Shown: positions 27,361 to 35,678, counted from the stretch's first letter. The stretch is DNA of 64,000 nucleotides from Campylobacterales bacterium (GCA_016938735.1 JAFGUB010000003.1:37568-101567); one strand, 5' to 3'. A program made the numbers and translations. Notes: generated from the letters alone by a model not told the origin.

Positions 27361-28456
27361 GGAGCGCCTTGAGCGCGGCGATGATCTGCTCTTGATCTTC
27401 ATGCGAGAGAAAGGGGCTCATGGGCAGCGACATGATCTCTTCGCTGATCTTTTCGCTGATGGGGAAGTCGCCCGCTTTGTAGCCCAGCGGCGCGAAGGCC
27501 TCTTGCAGGTGTAGCGCCATGGGGTAGTGTACGGCGGTCGGAATGCCTCTGGCGCTCAGCGCCGCAGCGACGTTGTCGCGGTCTTGGACGCGGATGGAGT
27601 ACTGCGCATAGACGCTGTCGCGGTCGGCTTTGACGTAGGGGGTGGTGACGTTGTTACATGTAAAGAGGCCGTCATCATAACGCGCGGCGATTTTTTGGCG
27701 TAGGGCGAGTTCGTCGTCGAAGTGTTTGAGTTTGACATTCAGTACCGCCGCCTGAATTGCGTCGAGTCGGCCGTTGATCCCGATGTAGCGGTGTTTGTAG
27801 CGGGCGTTTTGGCCGTGGTTGAGCAGCATCCGCATCTTCTGCGCCAGCGCGTCGTCGTTTGTGAAGATCGCACCGCCGTCACCATAGCAGCCCAGCGGTT
27901 TGGAGGGGAAAAAGGAGGTGCAGCCGATGGTCGAGAGGTTGCACGATTTTTTGCCTTTGTAGCTTGCGCCGAAACTCTGGCAGGCGTCTTCGATGACGCT
28001 GAGGCCGTGTTTGGCGGCGATGGCGTTGATGGCGTCCATATCGGCGCATTGGCCATAGAGTGAGACGGGGATGATTGCTTTGGTGCGCTCGGTTATGGCC
28101 GCTTCGATTTTATGCGAATCGATGTTGTAGCTCTTCTCCTCGATATCGACAAAGACGCTTTTGGCCCCCAAAAAGGCGATCACTTCGGCGGTGGCGATAA
28201 AGGTAAAAGGGGTGGTAATTACCTCATCTCCGGGCTTGATCTCCAGTGCCATCAGTGCGAGCAGCAGCGCGTCTGTGCCGCTAGAGCAGGCGATGGCGTG
28301 CGCCGCGTCGGTGTATTCGGCAAGGCTTTTTTCAAGCTGGGCGATCTTTGGCCCTCCGATAAACTGTGCGCTCTCGCACACCTCCAAAATCTCACGATCG
28401 ATCTCCTCTTTGTAGGCGCGGTACTGCGCTTGAAGGTCGATAAAATTGATTGCCAT
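27353..28456 (-). CDS. gnnB: UDP-3-oxo-GlcNAc aminotransferase GnnB (DegT/DnrJ/EryC1 family)
   Basis: 367 residues from MAINFIDLQAQY. The DegT fold is clear: CSSGTDALLLAL, TPFTFIATAEV, VIEDACQSFGA, and the PLP-lysine block SFFPSKPLGCYGDGGA. It would transaminate the 3-oxo sugar made by GnnA. The ATG overlaps the lpxB stop (TAATG). A related sugar aminotransferase for O-antigen is possible, but the lipid A context favours GnnB. The palindrome at 27654-27663 encodes LFTCNN. Confidence 0.82.
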   Translation of the reverse strand: MAINFIDLQAQYRAYKEEIDREILEVCESAQFIGGPKIAQLEKSLAEYTDAAHAIACSSGTDALLLALMALEIKPGDEVITTPFTFIATAEVIAFLGAKSVFVDIEEKSYNIDSHKIEAAITERTKAIIPVSLYGQCADMDAINAIAAKHGLSVIEDACQSFGASYKGKKSCNLSTIGCTSFFPSKPLGCYGDGGAIFTNDDALAQKMRMLLNHGQNARYKHRYIGINGRLDAIQAAVLNVKLKHFDDELALRQKIAARYDDGLFTCNNVTTPYVKADRDSVYAQYSIRVQDRDNVAAALSARGIPTAVHYPMALHLQEAFAPLGYKAGDFPISEKISEEIMSLPMSPFLSHEDQEQIIAALKALHA

Positions 28457-29505
28457 TAGTGCTCCTTGTTTAAGATGATGTGCGCCATACGTGCCGAAGC
28501 GCCGTTTTGAAGATAGCCGCGCAGCGCTTGTGTGTCGCGGTAAAAGGCCTCGCGGTCGCATTCTCGGTAGGCTTGCATTAGCTTGTGCGTGCTTACGTCG
28601 TCTTGCAGCAGCTCACGGTGCAGCGCGCGGCCCTGCATCTGATCGAACATGATGTTGCCCAGCCCCACGTAGCGCAGCTTCACCAGAGTTTTGGCGATCA
28701 GATAGTCGAGCTTTTTGGCGCGGTAGGCCAGCACAAACGGGGTGCCGATGAGCGCCGCTTCAAGCGTGGCGGTGCCGCTGCAGATAAAGGCGAAATCGCT
28801 CTCATACAGGGCGTCGTGCGCGTCGTGGGTGACGCTAAAGCCCGAAATGTCGCCGTAGAGCTCTTTGATCTGAGCCTGCGAAAAGGTACGCGGAATGACG
28901 AGCAGCGCCTTCTCTTGAAGCTGGGGGCGCAGCGCCTGAAAGTAGGGCATGAGTCGGGTGATTTCACCGCGTCTGGAGCCGGGCATAAAGGTGACGATAC
29001 CCTTACATGTAACCCCCTCTTTGCGCTTTTGGATCTGATCGAGCAGGGGGTGACCGACATACTCGATGGGGGCGTTTTTGCCGTAATAAGCGGGTTCAAA
29101 GGGCAAGATGGAGCAGAGCCGATCGATGGTGCGCTCCAGCACGGGAATGCGTTTTTTCTTCCACGCCCACGCCTGAGGCAGGATGTAGTAGATGATGGGC
29201 TTATGCGGATAGCGTTTTTTAAGGGCCTTGGCCAGCGGCAGGTTGAAGCCTGAGGAGTCAATAAGCAGGACTTTATCGCACCCCTCAGCCAGATCGAGCA
29301 TCTGATCTTTGAGCCGGAAAAAGAAGGGGAGTTTTTTGGCGGCGTCCACAAAGCCCATGATCGAGAGTGCGCTCAGATCGACGATGCTCTCTCCAAGCCT
29401 GCGGTCAAAAATGCCGCATAGCTCTACATCGTCTCCGAGATGCTCTTTGATGGAGGAGAGATGGAGGTTTGCGGAGTGCTCAAGGGCGCTAACGAGTAGT
29501 TTCAT
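28456..29505 (-). CDS. lpxB: Lipid-A-disaccharide synthase LpxB
   Basis: 349 residues. GT19 family landmarks: start MKLLVSALEHSANLHL, VLLIDSSGFNLPLAK, PIIYYILPQAWAWKKKRI, GHPLLD, LPGSR-type FMPGSRRGEI and CSGTATLEAALIGTPFVLAY. Joins UDP-diacyl-sugar and lipid X at the inner membrane. Start overlaps the cytochrome c gene by ATGA. The palindrome at 29003-29012 encodes GVTCKG. Confidence 0.92.
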   Translation of the reverse strand: MKLLVSALEHSANLHLSSIKEHLGDDVELCGIFDRRLGESIVDLSALSIMGFVDAAKKLPFFFRLKDQMLDLAEGCDKVLLIDSSGFNLPLAKALKKRYPHKPIIYYILPQAWAWKKKRIPVLERTIDRLCSILPFEPAYYGKNAPIEYVGHPLLDQIQKRKEGVTCKGIVTFMPGSRRGEITRLMPYFQALRPQLQEKALLVIPRTFSQAQIKELYGDISGFSVTHDAHDALYESDFAFICSGTATLEAALIGTPFVLAYRAKKLDYLIAKTLVKLRYVGLGNIMFDQMQGRALHRELLQDDVSTHKLMQAYRECDREAFYRDTQALRGYLQNGASARMAHIILNKEH

Positions 29506-29861
29506 GATCCGCCGTCTCCCCAGGTTTGAAATTTCGGACTCACCCCGTCGCCCGCTTCGTCTACAAATTCGTGCAGATAGGTGGAGAGCGCGTCGATCTG
29601 CGCATCGCTAAGCGGCTGGGCGAAGGGAATCATGATCTGCGCGATCTGGGTAGGGGTGTCGCCGCTGCGGTAGCGTTCGAGTCGGTGTGCCAAAAAGCCC
29701 TTGGCACGGTTGGCAAGAGAGGGATAGTTGTTCATCCCCTCCGCCTTGAGCCCGTGACAGCCGTTGCACCCTTTTTCAAAATAGAGTGCGCGGCCCTGCT
29801 CGTACAGCGTCGCGTCGCCCTGAAGGCAAAGCGCCAGAAAAAGCGGTGCTATTAATCGCAA
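29502..29861 (-). CDS. Small c-type cytochrome
   Basis: 119 residues from a TTG start at 29861, chosen because GAGG lies 5 bases upstream and it opens on a signal peptide (LRLIAPLFLALCLQG); the longer frame to 29972 has no sensible leader. One haem c motif CNGCH, a Met-containing distal region in MIPFAQPLSDAQ, and LSTYLHEF at the end match class I cytochromes. First gene of the lpxB-gnnB-gnnA-gpx operon, an odd partner for lipid A genes; perhaps only a shared promoter. Confidence 0.75.
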   Translation of the reverse strand: MRLIAPLFLALCLQGDATLYEQGRALYFEKGCNGCHGLKAEGMNNYPSLANRAKGFLAHRLERYRSGDTPTQIAQIMIPFAQPLSDAQIDALSTYLHEFVDEAGDGVSPKFQTWGDGGS

Positions 29862-29910
29862 ACTAACCCTCGATCCACTAAAATTAGCGCCATTATACCA
29901 AAGGCTTATC

Positions 29911-31131
29911 ATGATCATTTCCAATGCAACCGTGTGTGATGTGAACGGCGTTCGAAGGTGCGATCTGCGCATCGAAGAGGGGCTGATTTGCGAGATTGCG
30001 CCGCAGATTGAAGGGGCGGATCGGCTGGAGTTAGAAGGAGCCTATCTCCTCCCTTCGCTTGTCGATACCAACGTTCGTCCGCGCGATGCGCAGATCAGCG
30101 GCGTAAGCCTGCAGCGTCTTGCGCTCGAAGCACTGCGCGGCGGGGTGGGCACGGCGGTACTGCTGGGCGATACCAACCCTTCCATCGACAATGAGATTGT
30201 GCTGGAGTTTGTCCAAAATCAGCACCATCAGGAGGAGGGAGCGACGCTTGAGGCGAGCGTGGCATCGATCAACACCCAAGGCGGCATGAGCAATATCGCC
30301 ATTTTGCTCAAAAAAGGGGCGGTGGCGCTGTATGTGCGCTCTTCAGCCAAAAACAATCTCTTTTGCCGCATCGCCGAGTATGCCAAGATGTGCGACGTGA
30401 CCCTCTTTGTCCGCGCCGAAGATGAATCGCTTGCCCAAGACGGCGTGATGAATGAGGGCGAAGTGGCCGGAAGTTTGGGGCTGGTGGGGATCTCGCCGCT
30501 AAGCGAAATCTTACATGTAAGCCGTTTTATCGAGCTGGCGCGTCATTATGACATCCGCATCGTGTTTAAATCGATTGCCCAGCCAAGGTCGCTGGAGCTG
30601 ATCGGCATGGCCAAAAATGAGGGCATCCGCGTACAGGCAGAGGTGGGTTTGCACCATCTGATGCGTAGCGACCGCGCCTGTATCGGCTTTAACACCGCCG
30701 CCAAGATCGATCCGCCGCTGCTGTGCGATACCAAAATGCACGCCCTGCGCGACGCACTAATAAGCGGAAAGATCGATATGCTCACCCTCTTGCAGCACGC
30801 CCAATCTCCCGTGAACAAAGACCACGCTTTTGCCGAAGCGGCGTACGGTAGCGACTCCATTTCGGATGCGCTGAGCCTCTATTACACCTTTTTGATCGCG
30901 AGCGACATGATTGATTGGCCGACGCTGCTGAGTCTTACATGTAAGGCCACCGCCGCCTCCATCGGCCGCGAAGCCGGAGTGATCCGCGAGGGGATGCGCT
31001 GCGATATGGTGGCATTTGATCCGACTTTGCGACGTAGTGTGGAGAATACGGGTTCGCTCTATCACGGCGAAACGCTGCACGGCGCGGTACGGATGGCTTT
31101 TGTGGGTGATCGGATCGTCACTTTTTCGTAA
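29911..31131 (+). CDS. Dihydroorotase-like protein lacking catalytic metal ligands (PyrC')
   Basis: 406 residues with the amidohydrolase fold of class I dihydroorotase (YLLPSLVDTNVRPRD, NTAAKIDPPL, REAGVIREGMRCDMVAFD). Where an active enzyme has the metal motif HxH after the Asp, this one has DTNVRPRD. Where the catalytic Asp block DHAPH is expected, it has QHAQSP. Such inactive homologues commonly support aspartate transcarbamoylase assembly. Palindromes at 30511-30520 (EILHVSR) and 30935-30944 (SLTCKA). Divergent from the cytochrome c gene. Confidence 0.75.
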   Translation: MIISNATVCDVNGVRRCDLRIEEGLICEIAPQIEGADRLELEGAYLLPSLVDTNVRPRDAQISGVSLQRLALEALRGGVGTAVLLGDTNPSIDNEIVLEFVQNQHHQEEGATLEASVASINTQGGMSNIAILLKKGAVALYVRSSAKNNLFCRIAEYAKMCDVTLFVRAEDESLAQDGVMNEGEVAGSLGLVGISPLSEILHVSRFIELARHYDIRIVFKSIAQPRSLELIGMAKNEGIRVQAEVGLHHLMRSDRACIGFNTAAKIDPPLLCDTKMHALRDALISGKIDMLTLLQHAQSPVNKDHAFAEAAYGSDSISDALSLYYTFLIASDMIDWPTLLSLTCKATAASIGREAGVIREGMRCDMVAFDPTLRRSVENTGSLYHGETLHGAVRMAFVGDRIVTFS

Positions 31132-31147
31132 AACTTTTGTGGGTTCA

Positions 31148-31188
31148 ATGACGTAAAGTCATCAAAAAATATCCGAACATCGTATAAT
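31148..31188 (+). promoter_or_regulatory. Inverted repeat and -10 box upstream of the HTH-like gene
   Basis: ATGAC (31148-31152) and GTCAT (31158-31162) form a spaced dyad. TATAAT at 31183-31188 is a consensus -10. The dyad lies about where the -35 would be and could be an operator for the adjacent HTH-like protein (inference). Confidence 0.45.
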
Positions 31189-31213
31189 ATTAGAGATGCT
31201 TTTGGAGGCTTGA

Positions 31214-31603
31214 ATGAAAACAGAAGAGATATACACCTTGCTAGGCGTTCCTCCGGCAACACTCTTTGACTGGAATAAACCCGGGCATAAAAAAGAGCCG
31301 CTCGCCAAATTGCTCAAAGCGATCTCTTTGCAGGAAGCAAAAACGCTGATCGAAAAAGAGCGTATCAAGCAGCCTAAGCCTATGATGCTTCTCTCCACCG
31401 TCAACGGCTCCATCGGCGACCCCTCAAAGCACTTCACACTGACAAAACTCAAAACTCTTTTTTACAAGAAAGAGCCACTAAATGCGTATGAAAAATATGC
31501 CCTCAAGGTCATCAAACAAGAGGCGATGCCCTCAGAGATAGAAGCGTTTGTGAACTATTACAAAATTGCTCCAAAGCGCGTTGAACGGCTATTGAGTGCT
31601 TGA
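31214..31603 (+). CDS. Small protein with N-terminal helix-turn-helix-like region, unknown function
   Basis: 129 residues. The start MKTEEIYTLLGVPPATLFDW resembles the DNA-recognition part of a small regulator (turn at GVPPATLFDW), followed by a basic stretch KPGHKKEPLAKLLKAI. The C-terminal half (about 70-129) is helical and shows no motif I recognise. GGAG lies 7 bases before the ATG. Its stop overlaps an ATG of the next frame (TGATG), the layout of a two-gene regulator/effector or toxin-antitoxin unit. More AT-rich than the flanking genes. Confidence 0.6.
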   Translation: MKTEEIYTLLGVPPATLFDWNKPGHKKEPLAKLLKAISLQEAKTLIEKERIKQPKPMMLLSTVNGSIGDPSKHFTLTKLKTLFYKKEPLNAYEKYALKVIKQEAMPSEIEAFVNYYKIAPKRVERLLSA

Positions 31604-31612
31604 TGTCTCATC

Positions 31613-31930
31613 TTGAACTTCTGCAACAGCGATATCGACGATATCATTGCTAAAAAAATTATCTACCGTCGGAATGATAATCTGACAAGAGATATCATCG
31701 ATATCGCTGTTGCGATTACCCACGGCGATAATACGATCAAACGCCTTTTTAATAGCGGTGCACTGACGCAACGGGATATCTATGAACTTTTTGAGGCATT
31801 AAGAGGGCTTGATCGAGCGCTTTTTCTAGAAGAGCTTGAGATTGTCAATCCGTTTGAAACGTACCGTTATATTGCACTGGAAGCACCTGAGATCATCAAA
31901 GAGGTCTGCTCCAATTTGATCACTCATTGA
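31613..31930 (+). CDS. Unknown small protein, 5' end probably broken by a frame change
   Basis: A frame open from 31613 to a stop at 31930 (DNLTRDIIDIAVAI, RDIYELFEALRGLDRALF, NPFETYRYIAL). No ATG lies in this frame and no RBS precedes the TTG at 31613. The natural start, ATG 31603 coupled to the upstream stop, reads MSHLELLQQRYRRYHC and stops at TAA near an A7 run. A one-base shift would join the two. The break falls inside a 23-bp inverted repeat. Either a frameshifted pseudogene, a sequencing error, or a real TTG start. I do not recognise the family. Confidence 0.45.
   Translation: MNFCNSDIDDIIAKKIIYRRNDNLTRDIIDIAVAITHGDNTIKRLFNSGALTQRDIYELFEALRGLDRALFLEELEIVNPFETYRYIALEAPEIIKEVCSNLITH
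31623..31713. repeat. 23-bp inverted repeat with 45-bp spacer
   Basis: Left arm 31623-31645 and right arm 31691-31713 are reverse complements with one mismatch (arms begin GCAACAGCGATATC and end GATATCGCTGTTGC). Both arms carry GATATC palindromes, and ATTATC/GATAAT pair within the spacer. It lies within coding sequence of the unknown gene pair. Confidence 0.75.
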
Positions 31931-32006
31931 CGGCACTTGATCAATGCAAGGCGGTCGTGACCTTTTCGTAAGCTCTTTGTAGTGTTGACGCGCTAGCATG
32001 CGCGCA

Positions 32007-32016
32007 TTACATGTAA
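32007..32016. repeat. Iterated palindrome, intergenic, overlapping the RBS of the alkaline phosphatase gene
   Basis: TTACATGTAA whose final AA begins the Shine-Dalgarno AAGGAG; the start codon follows at 32026. Confidence 0.9.
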
Positions 32017-32025
32017 GGAGCATTG

Positions 32026-33174
32026 ATGCGTTTCACCTCTGTTATTTTGGCCGCCGCACTTTTTGGCGGTTGCGCCCACCACGCCCCCACTGCCGCCTCA
32101 AACGAGTCCAAAACCTATAAAAATATCATCTTTATGGTGCCTGACGGTATGGGTTTGGCCGACGTTACGGCGGCGCGTAACCACCTCTACGGCACCGGCG
32201 GCGGTCGGCTTGCTTTTGAATCGCTGCCCTACGTCGGCTATCAGCAGACCTATTCGCGTGACAGCTTCATCACCGATTCGGCGGCGGCGGGTTCGGCGTG
32301 GGCGAGCGGTGAGAAGTTTGACAACAAGGCGCTCTCGTGTCACGATCAAGCCCCCAAAGACGGCAAGTGTGACGAAACGCGCAAACATCCGCAGACCATC
32401 TTGGAAGTCGCCAAAGCACAGGGCAAACGCACCGCGCTGGTGGTCACCTCCGACATCACCCATGCGACCCCTGCGGCGTTTAGCAGCCATGTCAGCCACC
32501 GCAAATGCGCGAGTGAGATCTTTGCATGGCAGCTGCGCATCGGCGTAGACGTGATGCTTGGCGGTGGCACCGACGTCAATAAAGAGCCTTGCTTACTGCC
32601 AAGCACGACCGACAACAACGCATCTTTGGCCAAAGCCGAGGCGATGGGCTACGAGATCATCCGCACCAAAACTGCGCTGGAAGCCGCGCAGAGCCAAAAG
32701 CTGATCGGTCTTTTTCGTGATGGCGGCTTGACCCCACAGGTGCACAAAACAGAGCCTTCCACAGAGCCGACCCTTGCGGCGATGGTGCATAAGGCGCTGC
32801 GGCTTGTTGAAGGTGAGGCGGGCTTTTTTATGCTGATCGAAGGCTCACAAATCGACTGGGCCAACCACAAAAACGACTTCGCCTACCAAGTCGGCGAGAT
32901 GATCGACTTTGACAGCGCCTACAAAGAGGTAGCGGCGTGGATCAAAGATCGTGACGATACGCTGGTGGTGATCGTCGCCGACCATGAAACAGGCGGCTTT
33001 GCGATCAACGGCCCCAAAAAAGCCTACGCCGACGCCTCTAACATGGAACCGGCATGGACAACGCTCAAACACACCGCCGTCGATACGATCATCTGGAGCA
33101 ACGATGCACGTTTTGGCGGCGCGAAAGAGAACAGCGATTTGTATGCTCTGATGCGTGAGGCGATGGGGCAGTAA
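32026..33174 (+). CDS. phoA: PhoA-family alkaline phosphatase lipoprotein
   Basis: About 382 residues. The lipobox LFGGC near residue 16 predicts a lipid-anchored periplasmic enzyme. Metal and active-site motifs: MVPDGMGLAD, the nucleophile serine region ITDSAAAGSAWASGEK, TSDITHATPAAFSSH, LIEGSQIDWANHKND and VVIVADHETGGFAI. Releases phosphate from organic esters. ATG 32026 has AAGGAG ahead, so the TTG at 32023 is unlikely. No Pho box searched for successfully by eye. Confidence 0.9.
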   Translation: MRFTSVILAAALFGGCAHHAPTAASNESKTYKNIIFMVPDGMGLADVTAARNHLYGTGGGRLAFESLPYVGYQQTYSRDSFITDSAAAGSAWASGEKFDNKALSCHDQAPKDGKCDETRKHPQTILEVAKAQGKRTALVVTSDITHATPAAFSSHVSHRKCASEIFAWQLRIGVDVMLGGGTDVNKEPCLLPSTTDNNASLAKAEAMGYEIIRTKTALEAAQSQKLIGLFRDGGLTPQVHKTEPSTEPTLAAMVHKALRLVEGEAGFFMLIEGSQIDWANHKNDFAYQVGEMIDFDSAYKEVAAWIKDRDDTLVVIVADHETGGFAINGPKKAYADASNMEPAWTTLKHTAVDTIIWSNDARFGGAKENSDLYALMREAMGQ

Positions 33175-33249
33175 CCTTTTGCATTGTGATTGGATAGGTG
33201 TAAACGTACATAAACGTTGACAACGTTTCTCATGTCCAACACCCACCTA

Positions 33250-33510
33250 TTAATAGACCTCTTTTCGATGTCCGATACGAATAATCATAATAAGCACTTT
33301 TTCGTCTTCGATACGAAATATGACCCGATAATCACGAACACGCAGACGGAATTTTCCTGCGTATTCTCCTTTGAGTGCTTTGATATTGTTTTTGAGTTGT
33401 GAGGGGTCGGTTGCAAGTAAAATAATTTTTTCTTTGAGCTGTTTTTGGATGGCAAAATCCAAATTGGAGAGCTCTTTTTTTGCAGAGGGCAAAAATTCTA
33501 TTGGGTACAT
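33250..33510 (-). CDS. RelE/ParE-superfamily toxin
   Basis: 86 residues with the RelE pattern: IEFLPSAKKELSNLD, a central basic helix, KALKGEYAGKFRLRVRDYRVIFRIEDEKVLIMIIRIGHRKEVY. Full-length C-terminal catalytic residues (R, H, Y) are present, so it is probably an active mRNA interferase. It starts 3 bases after the antitoxin stop. Confidence 0.88.
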   Translation of the reverse strand: MYPIEFLPSAKKELSNLDFAIQKQLKEKIILLATDPSQLKNNIKALKGEYAGKFRLRVRDYRVIFRIEDEKVLIMIIRIGHRKEVY

Positions 33511-33513
33511 TGC

Positions 33514-33753
33514 CTACAATCCAAGCTCTTTCCATACCTCTTCTGCCGGAACCGCCTTCACTGCTCCCGACTCCAGTTCACGCAAGCGCTTATCCGCAAG
33601 CTTTTCATCGAGCATGTCAAAATAGAGCATCAAGGCATTTTCAATAAGATGACTTTTCTTTTCATTGAGCTCTTCGGCGATGGCATTAAGCTCTTTGACT
33701 ACTTCATTGTCCAAGGTAATACTCATTTTGGTCACATTAACATACTTGCTCAT
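33514..33753 (-). CDS. Antitoxin with ribbon-helix-helix-like DNA-binding N-terminus
   Basis: 79 residues: MSITLDNEVVKELNAIAEELNEKKSHLIENAL fits a ribbon-helix-helix domain; the C-terminus AVPAEEVWKELGL is a typical toxin-binding tail. The start at 33753 is supported by GGGGTG just upstream. It should repress its own promoter (below). Confidence 0.85.
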   Translation of the reverse strand: MSKYVNVTKMSITLDNEVVKELNAIAEELNEKKSHLIENALMLYFDMLDEKLADKRLRELESGAVKAVPAEEVWKELGL

Positions 33754-33766
33754 TTTGCACCCCTAT

Positions 33767-33806
33767 TTGTATGGACAATTATAGACACAATCAAGAGTGA
33801 TGTCAA
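33767..33806 (-). promoter_or_regulatory. Consensus sigma-70 promoter with operator-like dyad for the TA pair
   Basis: On the minus strand: TTGACA (33801-33806), exactly 17 bases, TATAAT (33778-33783). A dyad TTGT-ATGG-ACAA (33767-33778) abuts the -10 box, a likely operator for the antitoxin. Confidence 0.8.
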
Positions 33807-33822
33807 CCATGCAGAGAAAAGC

Positions 33823-33832
33823 TTACATGTAA
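33823..33832. repeat. Iterated palindrome, intergenic, upstream of the TA promoter
   Basis: TTACATGTAA in the gap between the TA promoter and the DUF350 gene. Confidence 0.9.
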
Positions 33833-33894
33833 GGTGTACGTGATGTTGAGTAGACAGAGATGGGGTGTTTCCAAGCCAAAGCTTGGAGGGAGGG

Positions 33895-34299
33895 TTAGTA
33901 GCTCATCGACCCCGCATTAAGCAGTCCGATAGCGACCGAAAGCAGGGCCATCAGGGTGCCGACGCTGATGTCACCTTTGACGATGGAGGCTTCAAAAGAG
34001 AGCTTGCCTTTGAGTCTGGTGACGCCAAAGGCGAAGAGCAGCTGGATCACCATCGCCACGATGGCCCAGATGAGAAAGTCGAAGTACGACACGGAGTGTA
34101 CCAGTGCGCTGTGCAGCACGATACACAGACCCACGATGGCGCCGCCAAAGCCCAGTGCGGCGGCGGTGTTGTGCTCTTCAAAGATCAGCTTGTAGTCATC
34201 ATAGGGGGTGACGAGTGCGTAGAGCACCAAAAAGAGCGCCACGATAGCTACGGTGCTCAGAAAGAAGAGACCAAACGAGAGAAAGTACTCAAACAACAT
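33895..34299 (-). CDS. DUF350 family inner-membrane protein
   Basis: 134 residues with four membrane helices. Matches DUF350/YjfL: HNTAAALGFGGAIVGLCIVL and the last helix VGTLMALLSVAIGLLNAGSMSY. Function unknown. Stand-alone gene with a short leader. Confidence 0.78.
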   Translation of the reverse strand: MLFEYFLSFGLFFLSTVAIVALFLVLYALVTPYDDYKLIFEEHNTAAALGFGGAIVGLCIVLHSALVHSVSYFDFLIWAIVAMVIQLLFAFGVTRLKGKLSFEASIVKGDISVGTLMALLSVAIGLLNAGSMSY

Positions 34300-34347
34300 G
34301 CGAGCTCCTTGATTTTGATGGCGGAATAGTAGCCAAAAAATCGGAGC

Positions 34348-35082
34348 TTAGAGATAGTGTTTTACCATCTGCCGCCAGTAGCGTGAGCGGTGGGCCTCTT
34401 CGTCCCAGATGTAGAGGTGGTGGCGGATGTTTTGGCGGCTCATGGCTTGGCTGAGTTCGAGGTTATTTTGCAGCAGCACGTCGTCGCGGCCTATGGCGAT
34501 GATGATCTCCAGCTCGCGGATACGGCTAAGCCGCTCAGATGCTTTGAGTGATGGGATGTAGGCGTTTGGGGTGTTCTCTTGGATCAGCGTGTCGCGGTAG
34601 CCGTCGAAGAGATCGCGGTAGCTGCCTACACCCAGCCCCAGATCATAGCGACCGCTGAGTGCGACCGCTTTGTGAAAGTGTTGCGGATGGCGAAAGGCGA
34701 TATTGAGCGCATGAAAAGCACCCAGCGAGCAGCCGTGCGCGATCACGAAGGGGTTTGGGTTGTAGTGGAGGCTAAAAGGGAGCACCTCGTTAAGAATGTA
34801 GTGCTCATACAGCAGGTGGCGCTTGGCGCGGTCTTGGGGGACGCACCAGTCGCAATAAAAGCTCTCCGCATCGACGCTGTCCACACAAAAGAGCTGGATG
34901 TAGCCCGCTGCGATTTTGCTTTTGAGCGCCTCGACCAAGCCCCAGTTCTCATAATCGAAAAAGCGCCCCGCCTTGGTGGGAAAAACGATCACGCGCGCGC
35001 CTGCATGTCCAAAAACCAGCAGCTCCATTTCGCGCCGCAGCGCACTGGAGTACCATAGATGATAGTGTCGTGCGATGCTCAC
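34348..35082 (-). CDS. Esterase-like alpha/beta hydrolase
   Basis: 244 residues from GTG 35082, which overlaps the upstream stop as GTGA. Esterase-D-like features: VFPTKAGRFFDYENWG, nucleophile elbow GCSLGAFHAL, ALSGRYDLG, IAIGRDDVLLQN (acid) and DEEAHRSRYW (His). No signal peptide. Coupled to an SGNH hydrolase gene, so the two may act on the same ester. Confidence 0.8.
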   Translation of the reverse strand: MSIARHYHLWYSSALRREMELLVFGHAGARVIVFPTKAGRFFDYENWGLVEALKSKIAAGYIQLFCVDSVDAESFYCDWCVPQDRAKRHLLYEHYILNEVLPFSLHYNPNPFVIAHGCSLGAFHALNIAFRHPQHFHKAVALSGRYDLGLGVGSYRDLFDGYRDTLIQENTPNAYIPSLKASERLSRIRELEIIIAIGRDDVLLQNNLELSQAMSRQNIRHHLYIWDEEAHRSRYWRQMVKHYL

Positions 35083-35678
35083 GCGAAGATCTCGTCGCGG
35101 TGTAGCCAAAAGAGCTCATGCCAGAGCGCATAACCCTCAGCGCTCAAATGCAGTCCATCAGCAGCGTAGAGCGTAGCATCGGGCATCCCGTCAGGAGTGA
35201 ACATGCGGCGGTGGACGTTGAGATAGTAGCAGTGCGGCAGCTCCGATAACCGCTCTTGCACATAGCGATTGACCAGTCGGATGCGGTGCAGCAGGTGGTG
35301 GCGTGCCGGGGAAGGCTTGATGGAGACAAAGGTGAGCGGCACGCCGCTGAGGTATTTGGCCCGTTTGGCCAGCAGCGCTTCAAAGGTCGCCATGATTTCG
35401 GTGTGGTATTTACCGTCGCCGATGTCGTTGTCTCCGGCGTAGAAGATGAGGCTGGAAGGTTCGCAAGGAACGACGATGCGCTCAAAAAAGTAGACCGCCG
35501 CTTCAAGCGTGGAGCCGCCAAAGGCGATGTTTTCGATGCGGTAGGGGGCAAAGCGTTCGCGCAGATCGCTCCAGAGCCGAAACGACGAACTGCCGTAGAA
35601 GAGGTTGGCGCCCTTTGCGATCTCGCCGCTGCGGATGCGCTGCTCGAGCGCGGATATTTCGGCTTCGTACCAGTACAT
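35079..35678 (-). CDS. SGNH/GDSL hydrolase
   Basis: 199 residues from ATG 35678. Blocks: FYGSSSFRLW (Ser), AFGGSTLE (Gly), YAGDNDI (Asn), and AADGLHLSAEGY (Asp and His). AAGGAG lies 6 bases before the ATG, and the ATG itself lies inside a variant of the iterated palindrome (GTACATGTAA on the plus strand, 35673-35682). Cytoplasmic by sequence. Overlaps the downstream esterase gene by 4 bases. Confidence 0.83.
   Translation of the reverse strand: MYWYEAEISALEQRIRSGEIAKGANLFYGSSSFRLWSDLRERFAPYRIENIAFGGSTLEAAVYFFERIVVPCEPSSLIFYAGDNDIGDGKYHTEIMATFEALLAKRAKYLSGVPLTFVSIKPSPARHHLLHRIRLVNRYVQERLSELPHCYYLNVHRRMFTPDGMPDATLYAADGLHLSAEGYALWHELFWLHRDEIFA

Noticed and set aside
31613..31771. Programmed frameshift at the A7 run in the unknown pair
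   Set aside because: The needed shift is +1 before a stop codon, and no slippery codon or SD-like stimulator is evident; mutation is simpler.
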